From an uncultured Paracoccaceae bacterium (GTDB lineage: Bacteria; Pseudomonadota; Alphaproteobacteria; Rhodobacterales; Rhodobacteraceae), in contig CANLQO010000001.1 in the NCBI GenBank assembly GCA_947493335.1, positions 310,001 to 374,000 of the forward strand: a stretch of 64,000 nt of DNA. The letters run 5' to 3'. The position numbers and the translations under genes are program-made. Below are positions 24,130 to 34,392 of this stretch, piece after piece (the first letter of the stretch is position 1; each line of letters starts with the position of its first letter). The notes beneath the pieces were generated by a model, which was not told the origin of the DNA, searched no databases, and was given only the letters and a program-made list of their open reading frames with translations.

Positions 24130-24636
24130 ATGAAAGACACGATAGATGCGCTTGCGCGCACCTTTGCCCTTTTGGGCGGACTGGTGCTGTCGCTTCTGAT
24201 CGTGATGACCTGCATTTCCATTATTGGTCGCGCGACAGGGATCGGCCCGATCGACGGGGATTTCGAGATTGTAGAGGCAGGCATGGCCTTCACGATCTTC
24301 GCCTTTTTGCCGCTTTGCCAGCTTCATGGCGCGCATGCATCGGTCGACATCTTCATGTCCGCCATGCCCGCACGTTTGGCGGCCGGGATCAGGGCCTTGG
24401 TCGAGGTTGTCTTTGCAGCCGTCTTGATCCTGATCACCTGGCAGCTATGCGAAGGCGCGCTTAGCAAATACCACACCGGGCAGACAACTTTCCTGCTCGA
24501 GTTCCCGGTCTGGTGGTCATATGCCGCCTGCGTCGTCGCGATGGTCGCGGCCGCAATCACAGGTGTCTATGTGGCGTGGATGCGGTGCGTCTCCTTTGCC
24601 ACGGGTGTCCCGATGCCACCCGATGAGAAGGGTTAG
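24130..24636 (+). CDS. TRAP transporter small permease (DctQ family)
   Basis: MKDTIDALARTFALLGGLVLSLLIVMTCISIIGRATGIGPIDGDFEIVEAGMAFTIFAFLPLCQLHGAHASVDIF. Confidence 0.93.
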   Translation: MKDTIDALARTFALLGGLVLSLLIVMTCISIIGRATGIGPIDGDFEIVEAGMAFTIFAFLPLCQLHGAHASVDIFMSAMPARLAAGIRALVEVVFAAVLILITWQLCEGALSKYHTGQTTFLLEFPVWWSYAACVVAMVAAAITGVYVAWMRCVSFATGVPMPPDEKG

Positions 24637-24639
24637 CAC

Positions 24640-26136
24640 ATGACTGACCTGATGATCGGGCTGCTGTCATTTCCGGTCCTGCTTTTGATGATCTTTCTGC
24701 GTGTGCAGATCGGTCTGGCAATGTTCCTGGCCGGTTTCGTCGGGATCATCCTCGTCACCGGCGACACGACCGTCGCCGTCGGTCGTCTGAAGTCAGAGAC
24801 CTATTCGACATTCTCCAATTACTCCCTTTCGATCGTGCCGATGTTTCTTCTGATGGGGCAATTCGCGACTTTGGGCGGGATGAGCACGGCGCTTTTCAAG
24901 GCCGCTGAAAGCTGGCTGGGCCACCGCAAGGGTGGTGTCGCCATGGCCAGCGTCGGGGCCTGCGCGGGATTTGGCGCAATCTGCGGATCGTCGCTGGCAA
25001 CCGCCGCCACCATGAGCCGGGTTGCCCTGCCAGAGTTAAAACGCAGCGGATACTCGGGTGGGTTTTCAACCGCGACTCTCGCTGCGGGCGGTACGCTGGG
25101 CATTTTGATCCCACCGTCAGTCGTGCTGGTGATCTATGCTATCCTGACCGAACAGAACATCGCCAAACTTTTTCTGGCCGCCTTCATCCCCGGCATTCTT
25201 GCGGCGCTTGGCTATATGCTGGCCATCTCGATCTATGTCCGCCTGAACCCGGAATCTGCTGGGCTAAAGGCCCGCATGCCCTATGCCGCGCGATTGCGGG
25301 CCCTTTGGGATGTCTGGCCTGTGTTGTTGGTGTTTCTTCTGGTGGTCGGCGGCATCTACCGGGGCTGGTTCACGCCGACCGAAGGGGCCGCGGTTGGTGC
25401 GTTTGGCACTGGCCTGATCGCTTGGATTTCAGGTGGGCTGACCCGCACGTCCTTGTCCGAAAGCTTTAACGTGACGGCAAAATCGACCGCCATGATCTTT
25501 TTCATCCTTCTTGGGGCGGCGTTCTACAACGGGTTTCTGGCCCTGACACAGCTTCCGCAGGAAGCGGCGATCTGGGTGGGCGACAGCGGCCTCTCCCCCC
25601 TGACCATCATCGCGATCATCCTTGTTTTCTACCTTATCCTTGGCTGTTTCATGGACAGCTTGTCGATGATCCTGCTGACCGTTCCGATCTTTTGGCCCAT
25701 TGTCCAAGGGCTTGATATCGCGTTCGTTTCGCTGGCCGAATTGCAGGCGGCCCGACTTGAAGACCTGATTGCCAGCGGCAAGGACATTCCGGCGTCAGCC
25801 CTGGCCGAGGCGCAAACACTCTTGGCAAGCGGGCAAGACCTCAGTCGAGAATTGGCGCGTGAACTGGGGCTGCGTGGGGCCTCGGGCGGGGCGCTGAACC
25901 GCATCAACGTTGAACATCTGGCCATCTGGTTCGGCATTCTGGTCCTGATTGTGGTCGAGGTGGGGCTGATCACGCCCCCGGTTGGCATGAACCTGTTCGT
26001 GATCAATGCCATGGACCGCGAAACGCCCATCGTGCAGACCTACCGCGCGGTTCTTTACTTTGTTGCGTCAGACCTGATCCGGGTCGTGCTGCTTTTGGCT
26101 TTTCCGATCATCACGCTTGTCCTGTTGCCGATTTGA
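24640..26136 (+). CDS. TRAP transporter large permease (DctM family)
   Basis: MTDLMIGLLSFPVLLLMIFLRVQIGLAMFLAGFVGI...; GTLGILIPPSVVLVIYAILTEQNI; GLITPPVGMNLFVIN. Confidence 0.95.
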   Translation: MTDLMIGLLSFPVLLLMIFLRVQIGLAMFLAGFVGIILVTGDTTVAVGRLKSETYSTFSNYSLSIVPMFLLMGQFATLGGMSTALFKAAESWLGHRKGGVAMASVGACAGFGAICGSSLATAATMSRVALPELKRSGYSGGFSTATLAAGGTLGILIPPSVVLVIYAILTEQNIAKLFLAAFIPGILAALGYMLAISIYVRLNPESAGLKARMPYAARLRALWDVWPVLLVFLLVVGGIYRGWFTPTEGAAVGAFGTGLIAWISGGLTRTSLSESFNVTAKSTAMIFFILLGAAFYNGFLALTQLPQEAAIWVGDSGLSPLTIIAIILVFYLILGCFMDSLSMILLTVPIFWPIVQGLDIAFVSLAELQAARLEDLIASGKDIPASALAEAQTLLASGQDLSRELARELGLRGASGGALNRINVEHLAIWFGILVLIVVEVGLITPPVGMNLFVINAMDRETPIVQTYRAVLYFVASDLIRVVLLLAFPIITLVLLPI

Positions 26137-26361
26137 TGGCGCAAACGCGGGATCATTTGCATCATCCGCAGCGGTCCAGCTCGGACCGCCCTGACACCCG
26201 GATTTGAACAAGGTCAAAGCCTCGACGAAGCCTCTTCATCAATCCTTGGGCGGGTCCCTCTCCTTGCAACCCAGCCAACCGCTTAGACAGGGGTGACAGC
26301 GCGTGCGACCCCGCCTATAAGGCCCGCGATTTGACGCCGCTGATGAAAGGCACGCCCCCAC

Positions 26362-27279
26362 ATGACCATGCTTGTTTTTGGCCACAAGGCCCCCGACACC
26401 GATAGCACCGGCTCCCCGCTGATCTGGGAATGGTTCCTGACCCATCAGGGCATGGATGCCAAAGCCGCCCTCTTGGGCACCCCCAACACCGAGGCCGCCT
26501 TTGTCGCGCAGCGCTGGGGCTTTGATCTGCCCGCCGTGATCGATGATGTGGCCGATGATCAGCCTTGCGTGATCGTTGACACCAACAACCCCGCCGAGTT
26601 GCCCGCCAACATCAATGGCGCAGATGTGCAGGCCATCATCGACCACCACAAACTGGTGGGCGGGCTGGAAACCAAAGGCCCGATCGACATCACGATCCGC
26701 CCGCTGGCGTGCACCGCAACGATCATGCATCAACTGATGGGCGAACACGCCGGTCACATGCCCGAAGGGATCAAGGGTCTGATGCTGTCTTGCATCCTGT
26801 CCGATACGCTCGCCTTCCGCTCACCCACCACGACCGACACCGACAAGGCATTGGCAGAAGCATTGGCGGCTGATCTGGGCCTTGATCTGGACGCCTATGC
26901 AAGCGAAATGTTCGAAGCGAAATCGGACGTCTCCGCCTTTTCCGACGCCGAACTTCTGCGCATGGACAGCAAGGAATACGCAGTTGGCGACACAAAATTC
27001 CGTGTCTCCGTGCTTGAAACAACCGCGCCCAAGATCATCCTCGACCGCAAAGCCTCGATCATGGACACCATGACCACGGTTGCCACTGAAGACGGCGTTG
27101 ATCAGGTGCTTTTGTTCGTTGTGGATATCCTGAACGAAGAAGCCACGATGATGATCCCCAACGATCTGTCCAAATCCGTGGCCGAAGCCTCTTTTGGCGC
27201 GACTGTTTCTGGCGACACCGTGGTGCTGCCCGGCATCATGAGCCGGAAGAAACAGATCATTCCGAACCTCAAAGTCTGA
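26362..27279 (+). CDS. ppaC: manganese-dependent inorganic pyrophosphatase
   Basis: VFGHKAPDTDSTGSPL; VDTNN; IIDHHKL; SRKKQIIP. Confidence 0.95.
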   Translation: MTMLVFGHKAPDTDSTGSPLIWEWFLTHQGMDAKAALLGTPNTEAAFVAQRWGFDLPAVIDDVADDQPCVIVDTNNPAELPANINGADVQAIIDHHKLVGGLETKGPIDITIRPLACTATIMHQLMGEHAGHMPEGIKGLMLSCILSDTLAFRSPTTTDTDKALAEALAADLGLDLDAYASEMFEAKSDVSAFSDAELLRMDSKEYAVGDTKFRVSVLETTAPKIILDRKASIMDTMTTVATEDGVDQVLLFVVDILNEEATMMIPNDLSKSVAEASFGATVSGDTVVLPGIMSRKKQIIPNLKV

Positions 27280-27303
27280 TCTGACGACAAGTCTCGTGGA
27301 CAG

Positions 27304-27334
27304 GGCGCGCGCCGTTTGGTGCGCGCCTTTTGTT
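27304..27334 (+). terminator. Rho-independent terminator of ppaC
   Basis: GGCGCGC-GCCGTTTGGT-GCGCGCC-TTTTGTTT. Confidence 0.8.
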
Positions 27335-27434
27335 TGGTGCATGGTCGCATCCGGGCGGAAGGTGTCGTGCAAGCGCTTGCCCCCACCGCAGCACGCCACT
27401 AACACTTTGCCGTCACGACCGGGAGAACGACAAA

Positions 27435-28550
27435 ATGCCAAAAACGATCGTCAATTCGTGGAACGAATGGGATCCGCTCAAGCACGTTATCGTTGGCCGC
27501 GCCGATGATTGTCACATCCCGCCCGAAGAACCCGCGCTCGACGCCAAGGTGCCCGAGGACAGCGACATGCGTGGCCAATGGGGCCGCCGCCCGCAAGAGA
27601 CGATCGATCGCGCCAATGAGCTTTTGGATAACTTCGCCAATATGCTGCGCAAGCGCGGCATCACTGTGGATCGCCCCGACAGCATCGACCATGCCAAGCC
27701 GGTTACGACGCCCGATTTTCACACCGACAGCCAATTTGGCTGCATGCCGCCGCGCGATGTGCTGCTGACCGTGGGGTCGGAAATCCTTGAGGCGACGATG
27801 TCCTATCGCTGCCGCTGGTTTGAATACCTCAATTACCGCCCGCTGATGCAGCGCTATTGGGACGAAGACCCGAATTTCCGGCACGAGGCCGCACCAAAGC
27901 CGCGCCTGACGGACGCCGACTACCACCCCGACTACCTGTCAGACAAAATCGGCGTCGAGAAGCGCTTGAAATGGGCGGCAGAGAAGTTCTTTGTCACAAC
28001 AGAGGAAGAGCCGCTGTTTGACGCCGCCGACGTGCTGCGATTTGGCCGCGATCTGGTGGTTCAGCATGGCTTTACGACCAACCTCAAAGGCATCGAATGG
28101 CTGCGGCGGCATTATCCGGATCATCGCGTGCATACGGTCAACTTTCCCGGCGACCCTTATCCGATTCACATCGACGCGACCTTCACACCGCTGCGCCCAG
28201 GTTTGATATTGAACAATCCGCAGCGCCGCTTGCCCGAAGATCAGCGCGCGATGTTCGAAAAGAACGACTGGGAGATCGTCGATGCCGCGCAGCCCGCGCA
28301 TAACGCGCCGCCGCCGCTGTGCTATTCCTCGACCTGGCTCAGCATGAACGTGCTGGTGCTTGATCCCAAGACCGTCTGCGTTGAGGCGTCAGAGGTCTAC
28401 CAGATGGAACAGATGGACAAGTTGGGGATGGAGGTTGTCCCGGTCGAACTGCGCGATGCCTATGCCTTTGGTGGGGGACTGCATTGTTGCACCGCCGACG
28501 TCTACCGCGAAGGCACCTGCGAAGACTATTTCCCTTCGCTTTCCGCCTGA
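27435..28550 (+). CDS. AGAT/StrB-like amidinotransferase (glycine amidinotransferase homologue)
   Basis: VNSWNEWDPLKHVIVGRADDCHIPP; EEPLFDAADVLRFGRDL; GIEWLRRHYPDHRVHTVNFPGDPYPIHIDATF; AFGGGLHCCTADVYREG. Resembles vertebrate AGAT motifs, including the Asp, His and Cys catalytic regions. Confidence 0.88.
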   Translation: MPKTIVNSWNEWDPLKHVIVGRADDCHIPPEEPALDAKVPEDSDMRGQWGRRPQETIDRANELLDNFANMLRKRGITVDRPDSIDHAKPVTTPDFHTDSQFGCMPPRDVLLTVGSEILEATMSYRCRWFEYLNYRPLMQRYWDEDPNFRHEAAPKPRLTDADYHPDYLSDKIGVEKRLKWAAEKFFVTTEEEPLFDAADVLRFGRDLVVQHGFTTNLKGIEWLRRHYPDHRVHTVNFPGDPYPIHIDATFTPLRPGLILNNPQRRLPEDQRAMFEKNDWEIVDAAQPAHNAPPPLCYSSTWLSMNVLVLDPKTVCVEASEVYQMEQMDKLGMEVVPVELRDAYAFGGGLHCCTADVYREGTCEDYFPSLSA

Positions 28551-28620
28551 TCTCGCAAAAGATACGACAGCCCCGCAAGCCGCGCGTCATCCGTCATCCT
28601 GACTGCAGGAGGACGAACCG

Positions 28621-28764
28621 ATGACATTTGCAAAACTGAACGACACATCTTTTGACGCCGCACTTGATATCATTGCGCCACGCGCGTCCGAGCGCGACGT
28701 GGCCGAAGACAGCGCAATAGCCGTGGCCTATGCCGCCGGGATCACGCTGCCGTTGGTTGACTGA
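28621..28764 (+). CDS. 47-aa hypothetical ORF (not in the supplied ORF track)
   Basis: MTFAKLNDTSFDAALDIIAPRASERDVAEDSAIAVAYAAGITLPLVD*, SD AGGAGG 6 nt before the ATG. Confidence 0.55.
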   Translation: MTFAKLNDTSFDAALDIIAPRASERDVAEDSAIAVAYAAGITLPLVD

Positions 28765-28806
28765 TTGCCGATTGCGCAGGGGCGCGAAATCGCGCACGCA
28801 GGGGTC

Positions 28807-29643
28807 ATGAAGCTCATTTTGCTTGTGACCCTGACCATGTGTGCCTTTGCGGGCAACTCGATCCTGAACCGACTTGGGGTCGGGCAACAGGGTATGGATC
28901 CGATGGCCTTTGCGGTGATCCGTGTGATCGCGGGTGCCGTGACCCTTGTCGTCCTGGCCCGCCTGCGCGGCGGGGCACTGGTCTTGTCGGGTGCTGCGCG
29001 TTGGGGCGGGGCATCGACGCTGGCGGTTTATATGCTGGGGTTCTCATGGGCTTATCTGACATTGGGCGCCGGTCTTGGGGCGCTGATCCTTTTTGCCGTG
29101 GTGCAATTGGTCATGTTTGCCTTCGCGCTTTGGCGTGGTCAGGCCGTGCCGCTTTTGCGCTGGGCGGGTGCTTTGGTGGCGTTTGGTGGACTGGTGCTTT
29201 TACTTTGGCCCGCCGGTGCGGTGCAGGTCCCATTGGCAGGGGCCCTAAGCATGGCTGTCGCCGGGGCGGCCTGGGCCGGTTACACATTATTGGGACAGGG
29301 GGAAAAGGACGCCCTTGCCGGAACGGCGGCGAATTTCTTTTTGTGCGTGCCCTTGGTGCTGCCCGGTCTATTACTGGCAGGGACCGGTATGACAGTTGCA
29401 GGCGTGCTGACGGCGGTTTTGGCTGGGGCGGTTACCTCCGGGCTGGGCTATGCGCTGTGGTATCGCGCCTTGCCCCTGCTGCCCACGACGCTGGCGGCGA
29501 TCGTGCAATTGTCGGTGCCAGTGATTGCGGTTCTGGCGGGCGTGGTCCTGTTGGCTGAACCGCTGACCGCGAAGGTGTTGCTGGCCGGTGGATTGGTACT
29601 GGGCGGGATTGCCGTCTCACTCCTGCCTGCAAAGTCCGGCTAA
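28807..29643 (+). CDS. DMT/EamA family transporter
   Basis: MKLILLVTLTMCAFAGNSILNRLGV...; ten hydrophobic segments; AIVQLSVPVIAVLAGVVLLAEPLT. Confidence 0.9.
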   Translation: MKLILLVTLTMCAFAGNSILNRLGVGQQGMDPMAFAVIRVIAGAVTLVVLARLRGGALVLSGAARWGGASTLAVYMLGFSWAYLTLGAGLGALILFAVVQLVMFAFALWRGQAVPLLRWAGALVAFGGLVLLLWPAGAVQVPLAGALSMAVAGAAWAGYTLLGQGEKDALAGTAANFFLCVPLVLPGLLLAGTGMTVAGVLTAVLAGAVTSGLGYALWYRALPLLPTTLAAIVQLSVPVIAVLAGVVLLAEPLTAKVLLAGGLVLGGIAVSLLPAKSG

Positions 29644-30077
29644 CGCACAATCGGTTCCAACGGGTCATAGGTCGGTGCGTCCGGATCACCCCAGGCCACA
29701 GCGGCAAGGCTGTCGGGCTTCACGCGCAACGAACCCATCTCTTCCCGGCTGACCCAACGGCGGTGGCTGACAACACCTTCGGGGTCCTGCCAATCATCGC
29801 GCAATGTGCCGCGCACAAGGGTACAGCGAAAGTAGACGTCAACCTGATGGAATGTGCCCCCGGGGTCGTGGAATTCGTTGATCAGACAAGCAGGGCCGAC
29901 ATCAATGGTCAGTCCGCATTCTTCCATGACTTCTCTTTTGAGGTTCTCCGGCAGGCTTTGATGATCCTCAACCCCGCCGCCCGGCGCGCACCACAGATGG
30001 CTGCGGCCCTTCCAGGCGTTCACCAGCAATAGCTTGTTTTCATGTAGAATGATCGCGCGGGTCGCAAGGCGGGGCAT
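29640..30077 (-). CDS. NUDIX hydrolase
   Basis: Nudix box [24 protein letters not shown]. Confidence 0.9.
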   Translation of the reverse strand: MPRLATRAIILHENKLLLVNAWKGRSHLWCAPGGGVEDHQSLPENLKREVMEECGLTIDVGPACLINEFHDPGGTFHQVDVYFRCTLVRGTLRDDWQDPEGVVSHRRWVSREEMGSLRVKPDSLAAVAWGDPDAPTYDPLEPIVR

Positions 30078-30165
30078 GCGTCGACCATGGGGCTGGTTGC
30101 GTCGCGACGCAAGGTCAGGCGTTCGTGACTACTGCAAATTGATGTTTTGGTGTTATTTGAAAAAG

Positions 30166-30909
30166 ATGAGACGCTTATTGTCGATTTTAGCACTGGGTCT
30201 GGCGGCCTGCACACCGGGGGCACATGCCTTGGAAAAGGCCGATGAATGCGTGGTCATGCTGCATGGGCTGGCGCGCACTGAAATTTCCTTTACCCCAATG
30301 CAGTTGTTTCTGGAGGCAGAGGGCTACACGGTCGTCAATCAGGGCTACCCATCGACCGAGTTCACGATCCAGCAATTGGTTGACGAAAACCTCGCGCAGG
30401 ATGTGGCTGCCTGCGGCAACAAGCGCGTGCATTTTGTGACCCATTCGATGGGCGGGATTCTGGCCCGCGCCTGGCTAACCAGTAACCGCCCCGAACGAAT
30501 GGGCCGTGTGGTGATGCTGGGGCCACCCAACAACGGGTCTGAACTCGTGGATATCTTCGGCGATTGGGAGCCGTTTCAATGGGTCAACGGTCCTGCAGGG
30601 CTGCAATTGGGGACAGAGAGTTCAAGCGTCCCGAACCAATTGGATATGCCAGGGTATGAGGTTGGGATCATCGCGGGGAACCGCAGCCTGAACCCGGTTT
30701 ATTCCTCGCTGATCGAAGGGGCCGATGATGGCAAGGTGTCGGTGGAAAGCACCAAGCTGGAAGGGATGACCGATTTCATCGAATTGCCGGTGACCCATAC
30801 CTTCATGATGAACAATCCGCTGGTGATGGCGCAGGTGGCAGCGTTTCTTAAAGATGGTCAGTTTGATCGTGGCCTGTCGATGACGGACGTGCTGTTCGGT
30901 CTGGAATAG
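30166..30909 (+). CDS. secreted alpha/beta hydrolase (lipase-like)
   Basis: Lipobox-like [28 protein letters not shown]; nucleophile elbow HSMGG. Confidence 0.88.
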   Translation: MRRLLSILALGLAACTPGAHALEKADECVVMLHGLARTEISFTPMQLFLEAEGYTVVNQGYPSTEFTIQQLVDENLAQDVAACGNKRVHFVTHSMGGILARAWLTSNRPERMGRVVMLGPPNNGSELVDIFGDWEPFQWVNGPAGLQLGTESSSVPNQLDMPGYEVGIIAGNRSLNPVYSSLIEGADDGKVSVESTKLEGMTDFIELPVTHTFMMNNPLVMAQVAAFLKDGQFDRGLSMTDVLFGLE

Positions 30910-30996
30910 CCGTCGGTCGCCGCTCTTGTCCGCGTGCCGCGGCCAAAACGCCCCGCCCGCCGTCCCGGATGGATGCACGTCAAAATATGGCGTGGC

Positions 30997-31046
30997 CTGC
31001 GGCAGACGTAGGAGCCTCCGGCGGGCATATTTTTATTCAAAAGAAA
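30997..31046 (+). repeat. divergent copy C of the intergenic repeat
   Basis: GGCAGACGTAGGAGCCTCCGGCGGGCATATTTTTATTCAAAAGAAAG; tail resembles copies A and B. Confidence 0.45.
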
Positions 31047-31049
31047 GAC

Positions 31050-32120
31050 TTATGCCGGGCCGGTGACGCGGTTGATATGCCCCATTTTGCGGCCCGGTTT
31101 GGCCTCTGCCTTGCCATAGAGGTGGATGGCGGCATTGGTCGCAGCGATATCGGGGATGCTGTCGACGTCTGCGCCAATCAGGTTTTCCATCACCACGTTG
31201 CTGTGGCGGCTGCCGTCGCCCAGCGGCCAGCCGGCGACCGCACGGATGTGTTGTTCGAACTGGTCGACGCTGCAACCGTTCTGCGTCCAGTGGCCAGAAT
31301 TATGCACGCGCGGTGCGATTTCGTTCACGATCAGCGCGTCGGACGTGACGAAAAGCTCAACACCCATGACGCCCACGTAGTCCAGTGCGTTAAGGATCTT
31401 CGCAGCGATCAGCACCGCGTCCGTGCGTTGCGTGGCGCTTAGCCGGGCGGGGACCGTGGTGGTGTCAAGAATGCCGTTTTTATGGACGTTTTCGCCGGGA
31501 TCAAAGCAGGCAATCGCGCCAGAGGCGTCGCGAGCACCGATGACCGAGACTTCGTGCGAGAAATCGACAAACCCTTCTAGGATCGCAGGCGCCCCGGACA
31601 TGGCGTCGAGTGCCGCAGGCGCATCAGAGGATGACATGATCCGGGCCTGCCCCTTGCCGTCATAGCCCATGCGGCGGGTTTTCAGAATGGCGGGCGCGCC
31701 GATGGCGGCAATCGCGGCCTCAAGGCTGGCGCTGTCGGTGACATCGGCAAAAGGGGCCGTGGTCAGGCCGAGGTCTCGCAAGAATGTCTTTTCGGTCAAC
31801 CGGTCCTGAGAGGTCGCAAGTGCCTGCCGTCCGGGGTGGATCGGGCGCAGAGATTCCAACAGGTCGAGCGCGCTGGTGGGAATGTTTTCGAACTCATATG
31901 TGATGACATCGACCACATCTGCAAAGGCGCGCAGGGCGTCGGCATCGTCATAGGCGGCTTTGAAATGGTAGTTTGCCACATGGCTGGCCGGGCAATCGCC
32001 GCCCGGTTCAAAGATGCAGATTTTGAACCCCAACCGGCTGGCCGCGACCGAGAGCATGCGCCCCAATTGTCCGCCGCCCAGAATGCCGATTGTGGCCCCG
32101 GTGGTCAGTGGCGCACTCAT
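31050..32120 (-). CDS. purK: 5-(carboxyamino)imidazole ribonucleotide synthase
   Basis: [32 protein letters not shown]...; ATP-grasp; [15 protein letters not shown]. Confidence 0.97.
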   Translation of the reverse strand: MSAPLTTGATIGILGGGQLGRMLSVAASRLGFKICIFEPGGDCPASHVANYHFKAAYDDADALRAFADVVDVITYEFENIPTSALDLLESLRPIHPGRQALATSQDRLTEKTFLRDLGLTTAPFADVTDSASLEAAIAAIGAPAILKTRRMGYDGKGQARIMSSSDAPAALDAMSGAPAILEGFVDFSHEVSVIGARDASGAIACFDPGENVHKNGILDTTTVPARLSATQRTDAVLIAAKILNALDYVGVMGVELFVTSDALIVNEIAPRVHNSGHWTQNGCSVDQFEQHIRAVAGWPLGDGSRHSNVVMENLIGADVDSIPDIAATNAAIHLYGKAEAKPGRKMGHINRVTGPA

Positions 32121-32599
32121 TGCGGGGCATCCGGGATCGAGGCAGAGAGATCGTTACGCCATGTGTCCAGCCGCCGCGCCAATGCAGGGTCGTGCAGCGC
32201 CAGAATGCCCGCCGCCATCAGGCCCGCGTTGGCGGCACCCGCAGCGCCGATCGCCATTGTGGCCACCGGATAGCCGCGCGGCATCTGCAGGATGGAATAG
32301 AGGCTATCAACGCCTGAGAGTGCTTTGGTCTGCACTGGCACGCCAATCACCGGCACGCGGGTTTTTGAGGCCATCATGCCGGGCAGATGCGCCGCCCCGC
32401 CAGCGCCTGCAATAATCACCTGCAAGCCCCGATCCACGGCGGTTTTCCCGTAGTCCCACAACCGGTCCGGTGTCCGGTGGGCCGAGACGATCTTTGCTTC
32501 ATAGGGCACGCCAAGCGCGTCCAGCATATCTGCGGCTTCTTTCATAGTGGGCCAGTCGGACTGACTGCCCATGATGATGCCAACGGTGGGTTGCGTCAT
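32117..32599 (-). CDS. purE: 5-(carboxyamino)imidazole ribonucleotide mutase
   Basis: [46 protein letters not shown]. Confidence 0.97.
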   Translation of the reverse strand: MTQPTVGIIMGSQSDWPTMKEAADMLDALGVPYEAKIVSAHRTPDRLWDYGKTAVDRGLQVIIAGAGGAAHLPGMMASKTRVPVIGVPVQTKALSGVDSLYSILQMPRGYPVATMAIGAAGAANAGLMAAGILALHDPALARRLDTWRNDLSASIPDAPQ

Positions 32600-32658
32600 G
32601 ATTGTCCTCTGTTGAAAGGAAGCGGCACTATAGCCAGCCGCGATCCATGCGCAATTGC

Positions 32659-33276
32659 CTAGGCCAATGGAATGTCGCTGGCCGTGAGTTTTCCGCAACG
32701 CAGCAAATGCTGGATCGCGCGCGCGACCTCAATTGCGTCATCAAGCCCGTCGTGGGCCTGCTTGTCGCGTTTTGGCAGATTAAAGAAATCCCCCAACGCA
32801 TTCGACCGCACCTTGATGAAGGTTTCAATCGGATAGCCCGCTTTGACCAGCAGGTTTCCCGCATGCCCGAAACGGGTTGCGGGCAGGGGTGGCGCGATCC
32901 CCGCCAGATAGGGGCTGATACCCATCACCATCATCTCATCCTTACCCCATGCATAGATCGGGGCGGGACCTGCAAACTCTGCGAACCGGGCCAGCCCTTC
33001 GGCCAGCGGCACGCCGTCGCGCGCAAGGCGGGCATCTGAAAGGCCGGTGAAGTCGGCAAACCAAGGGTCCAGGGCCAGGGGTTCGCCCGTGCGCCCACGT
33101 GGCTGGATCAGGATGTCGATCGTCTCGTCAATCTCAAAGGGTGCATCCAGCGACAGTCTGACCGCTCCGATCTGCACGACAATCGGGTCGGGGTCGGCCG
33201 CACCACACCACATGCGGCTCATGCAATCCGGACTGGCGAGCCATTCCGCGTCGTATAAGACAACGCGTTCGGTCAC
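32659..33276 (-). CDS. DEDDh-type 3'-5' exonuclease
   Basis: LYDAEW motif [15 protein letters not shown] motif III. Confidence 0.78.
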   Translation of the reverse strand: MTERVVLYDAEWLASPDCMSRMWCGAADPDPIVVQIGAVRLSLDAPFEIDETIDILIQPRGRTGEPLALDPWFADFTGLSDARLARDGVPLAEGLARFAEFAGPAPIYAWGKDEMMVMGISPYLAGIAPPLPATRFGHAGNLLVKAGYPIETFIKVRSNALGDFFNLPKRDKQAHDGLDDAIEVARAIQHLLRCGKLTASDIPLA

Positions 33277-33491
33277 GCGATGATGTCTGGCGTCAGCCGA
33301 TCCTCGATGGCGGAGATGCGGTCTTTCAGTGCGAGCTTTTGCTTTTTCAGCCGCTTCAGCGTCAACATATCACCGGTGCTGCGTTCATGCAGGGCGGCGA
33401 TGGCGTCATCAAGGTCGCGATGTTCCCGACGCAGCACCTCAAGTTTCACACGCAAAACCTCTGTTTCGTTCATCCGGGTCGAAGAATTCAT
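33273..33491 (-). CDS. YdcH family (DUF465) small protein
   Basis: MNSSTRMNETEVLRVKLEVLRREHRDLDDAIAALHERSTGDMLTLKRLKKQKLALKDRISAIEDRL. Confidence 0.85.
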   Translation of the reverse strand: MNSSTRMNETEVLRVKLEVLRREHRDLDDAIAALHERSTGDMLTLKRLKKQKLALKDRISAIEDRLTPDIIA

Positions 33492-33652
33492 GGATCGTCC
33501 TGCGTGTTGCGTGCTGTGTCTAAGATAGGGCCTTTCGCCCCATCCGCCTAGTGCGGGGTTGCACCGGCGGTCGTCCCTTCCCATATTTGTCTTAAGGTCG
33601 CCGTAACGGGGCCGATATCAGAGATGTCGCTTGGATCATAAGGACGTGTCGC

Positions 33653-34066
33653 ATGACAAAACTGGCTTTGGGAACCCATCCGTTCCTTTTGGGCTTTGAA
33701 CAGCTGGAACGTCTGGTGGAACGCACCGCCAAGACCGGCAACGAAGGCTATCCCCCCTATAACATCGAACAAACGTCCGAGCGGTCGTATCGGATCACGC
33801 TGGCGGTTGCAGGCTTTGCCGAGGGCGACCTTGCCATCACGGTTGAAGACAGCAGCCTTGTCGTTCGCGGCAAACAGCAGGACGATGCAGAGGGCCGCGT
33901 GTTCCTGCACCGGGGCATCGCTGCGCGGCAGTTCCAGCGCAGCTTCGTGCTCGCCGATGGTGTCGATGTGGGCGAGGCGGTGATGGAAAACGGTCTGCTG
34001 CACATCGACCTGAACCGCAGCGAACCTGACCGCGTTATTCAAACCATTCAGATCAAGAAAGGCTAA
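33653..34066 (+). CDS. Hsp20/IbpA family small heat shock protein
   Basis: MTKLALGTHPFLLGFEQLERLVERTAKTGNEGYPPYNIEQTSERSYRITLAVAGF. Confidence 0.93.
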   Translation: MTKLALGTHPFLLGFEQLERLVERTAKTGNEGYPPYNIEQTSERSYRITLAVAGFAEGDLAITVEDSSLVVRGKQQDDAEGRVFLHRGIAARQFQRSFVLADGVDVGEAVMENGLLHIDLNRSEPDRVIQTIQIKKG

Positions 34067-34069
34067 GTC

Positions 34070-34294
34070 ATGCACACCAAAATCGACCTTGAAGGCCTCG
34101 GCCAGAATATCGTCTATCTCAAGCCTGTGGCGACCGCTGATCTTCCCGATGATGTCCGCAAGGAAGCAGGGGGCATTGAAACCGTATTTGCCGTGCATAA
34201 CGGTGAAGGCGCGCAGGTCGCCTTGGTCGCGAACCCGCTGATCGCCTCGCATCTGGCGGCAGAACACAACATGCAACTTGTGACGCTTCACTAA
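34070..34294 (+). CDS. DUF1150 family protein
   Basis: MHTKIDLEGLGQNIVYLKPVATADLPDDVRKEAGGIETVFAVHNGEGAQVALV, directly downstream of hsp20. Confidence 0.88.
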   Translation: MHTKIDLEGLGQNIVYLKPVATADLPDDVRKEAGGIETVFAVHNGEGAQVALVANPLIASHLAAEHNMQLVTLH

Positions 34295-34342
34295 AACGAC
34301 CGGGCAAATCACGACGCAGTGCAATGCCACCAGCCAAAAACA

Positions 34343-34370
34343 AAGGGCCGATCCTCATGGACCGGCCCTT
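34343..34370. terminator. bidirectional terminator between DUF1150 and sat/cysC
   Basis: AAGGGCCG-ATCCTCATGGAC-CGGCCCTT with T-rich tails on both strands. Confidence 0.75.
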
Positions 34371-34392
34371 GCTCTTTTCATGACGCGTCAGA

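Noticed and set aside
26172-26190. Hairpin GCGGTCC-AGCTC-GGACCGC after dctM
   Set aside because: Short stem without a T run; probably just a 3'-end hairpin, not reported as a feature.
28839-29558. 239-aa Gly/Arg/Cys-rich plus ORF
   Set aside because: Alternative frame of the EamA transporter gene, low-complexity composition.
33585-33652. RpoH-type promoter before hsp20 (CTTAAG ... CCGATAT)
   Set aside because: Spacing and -35 match are too poor to support without expression data.
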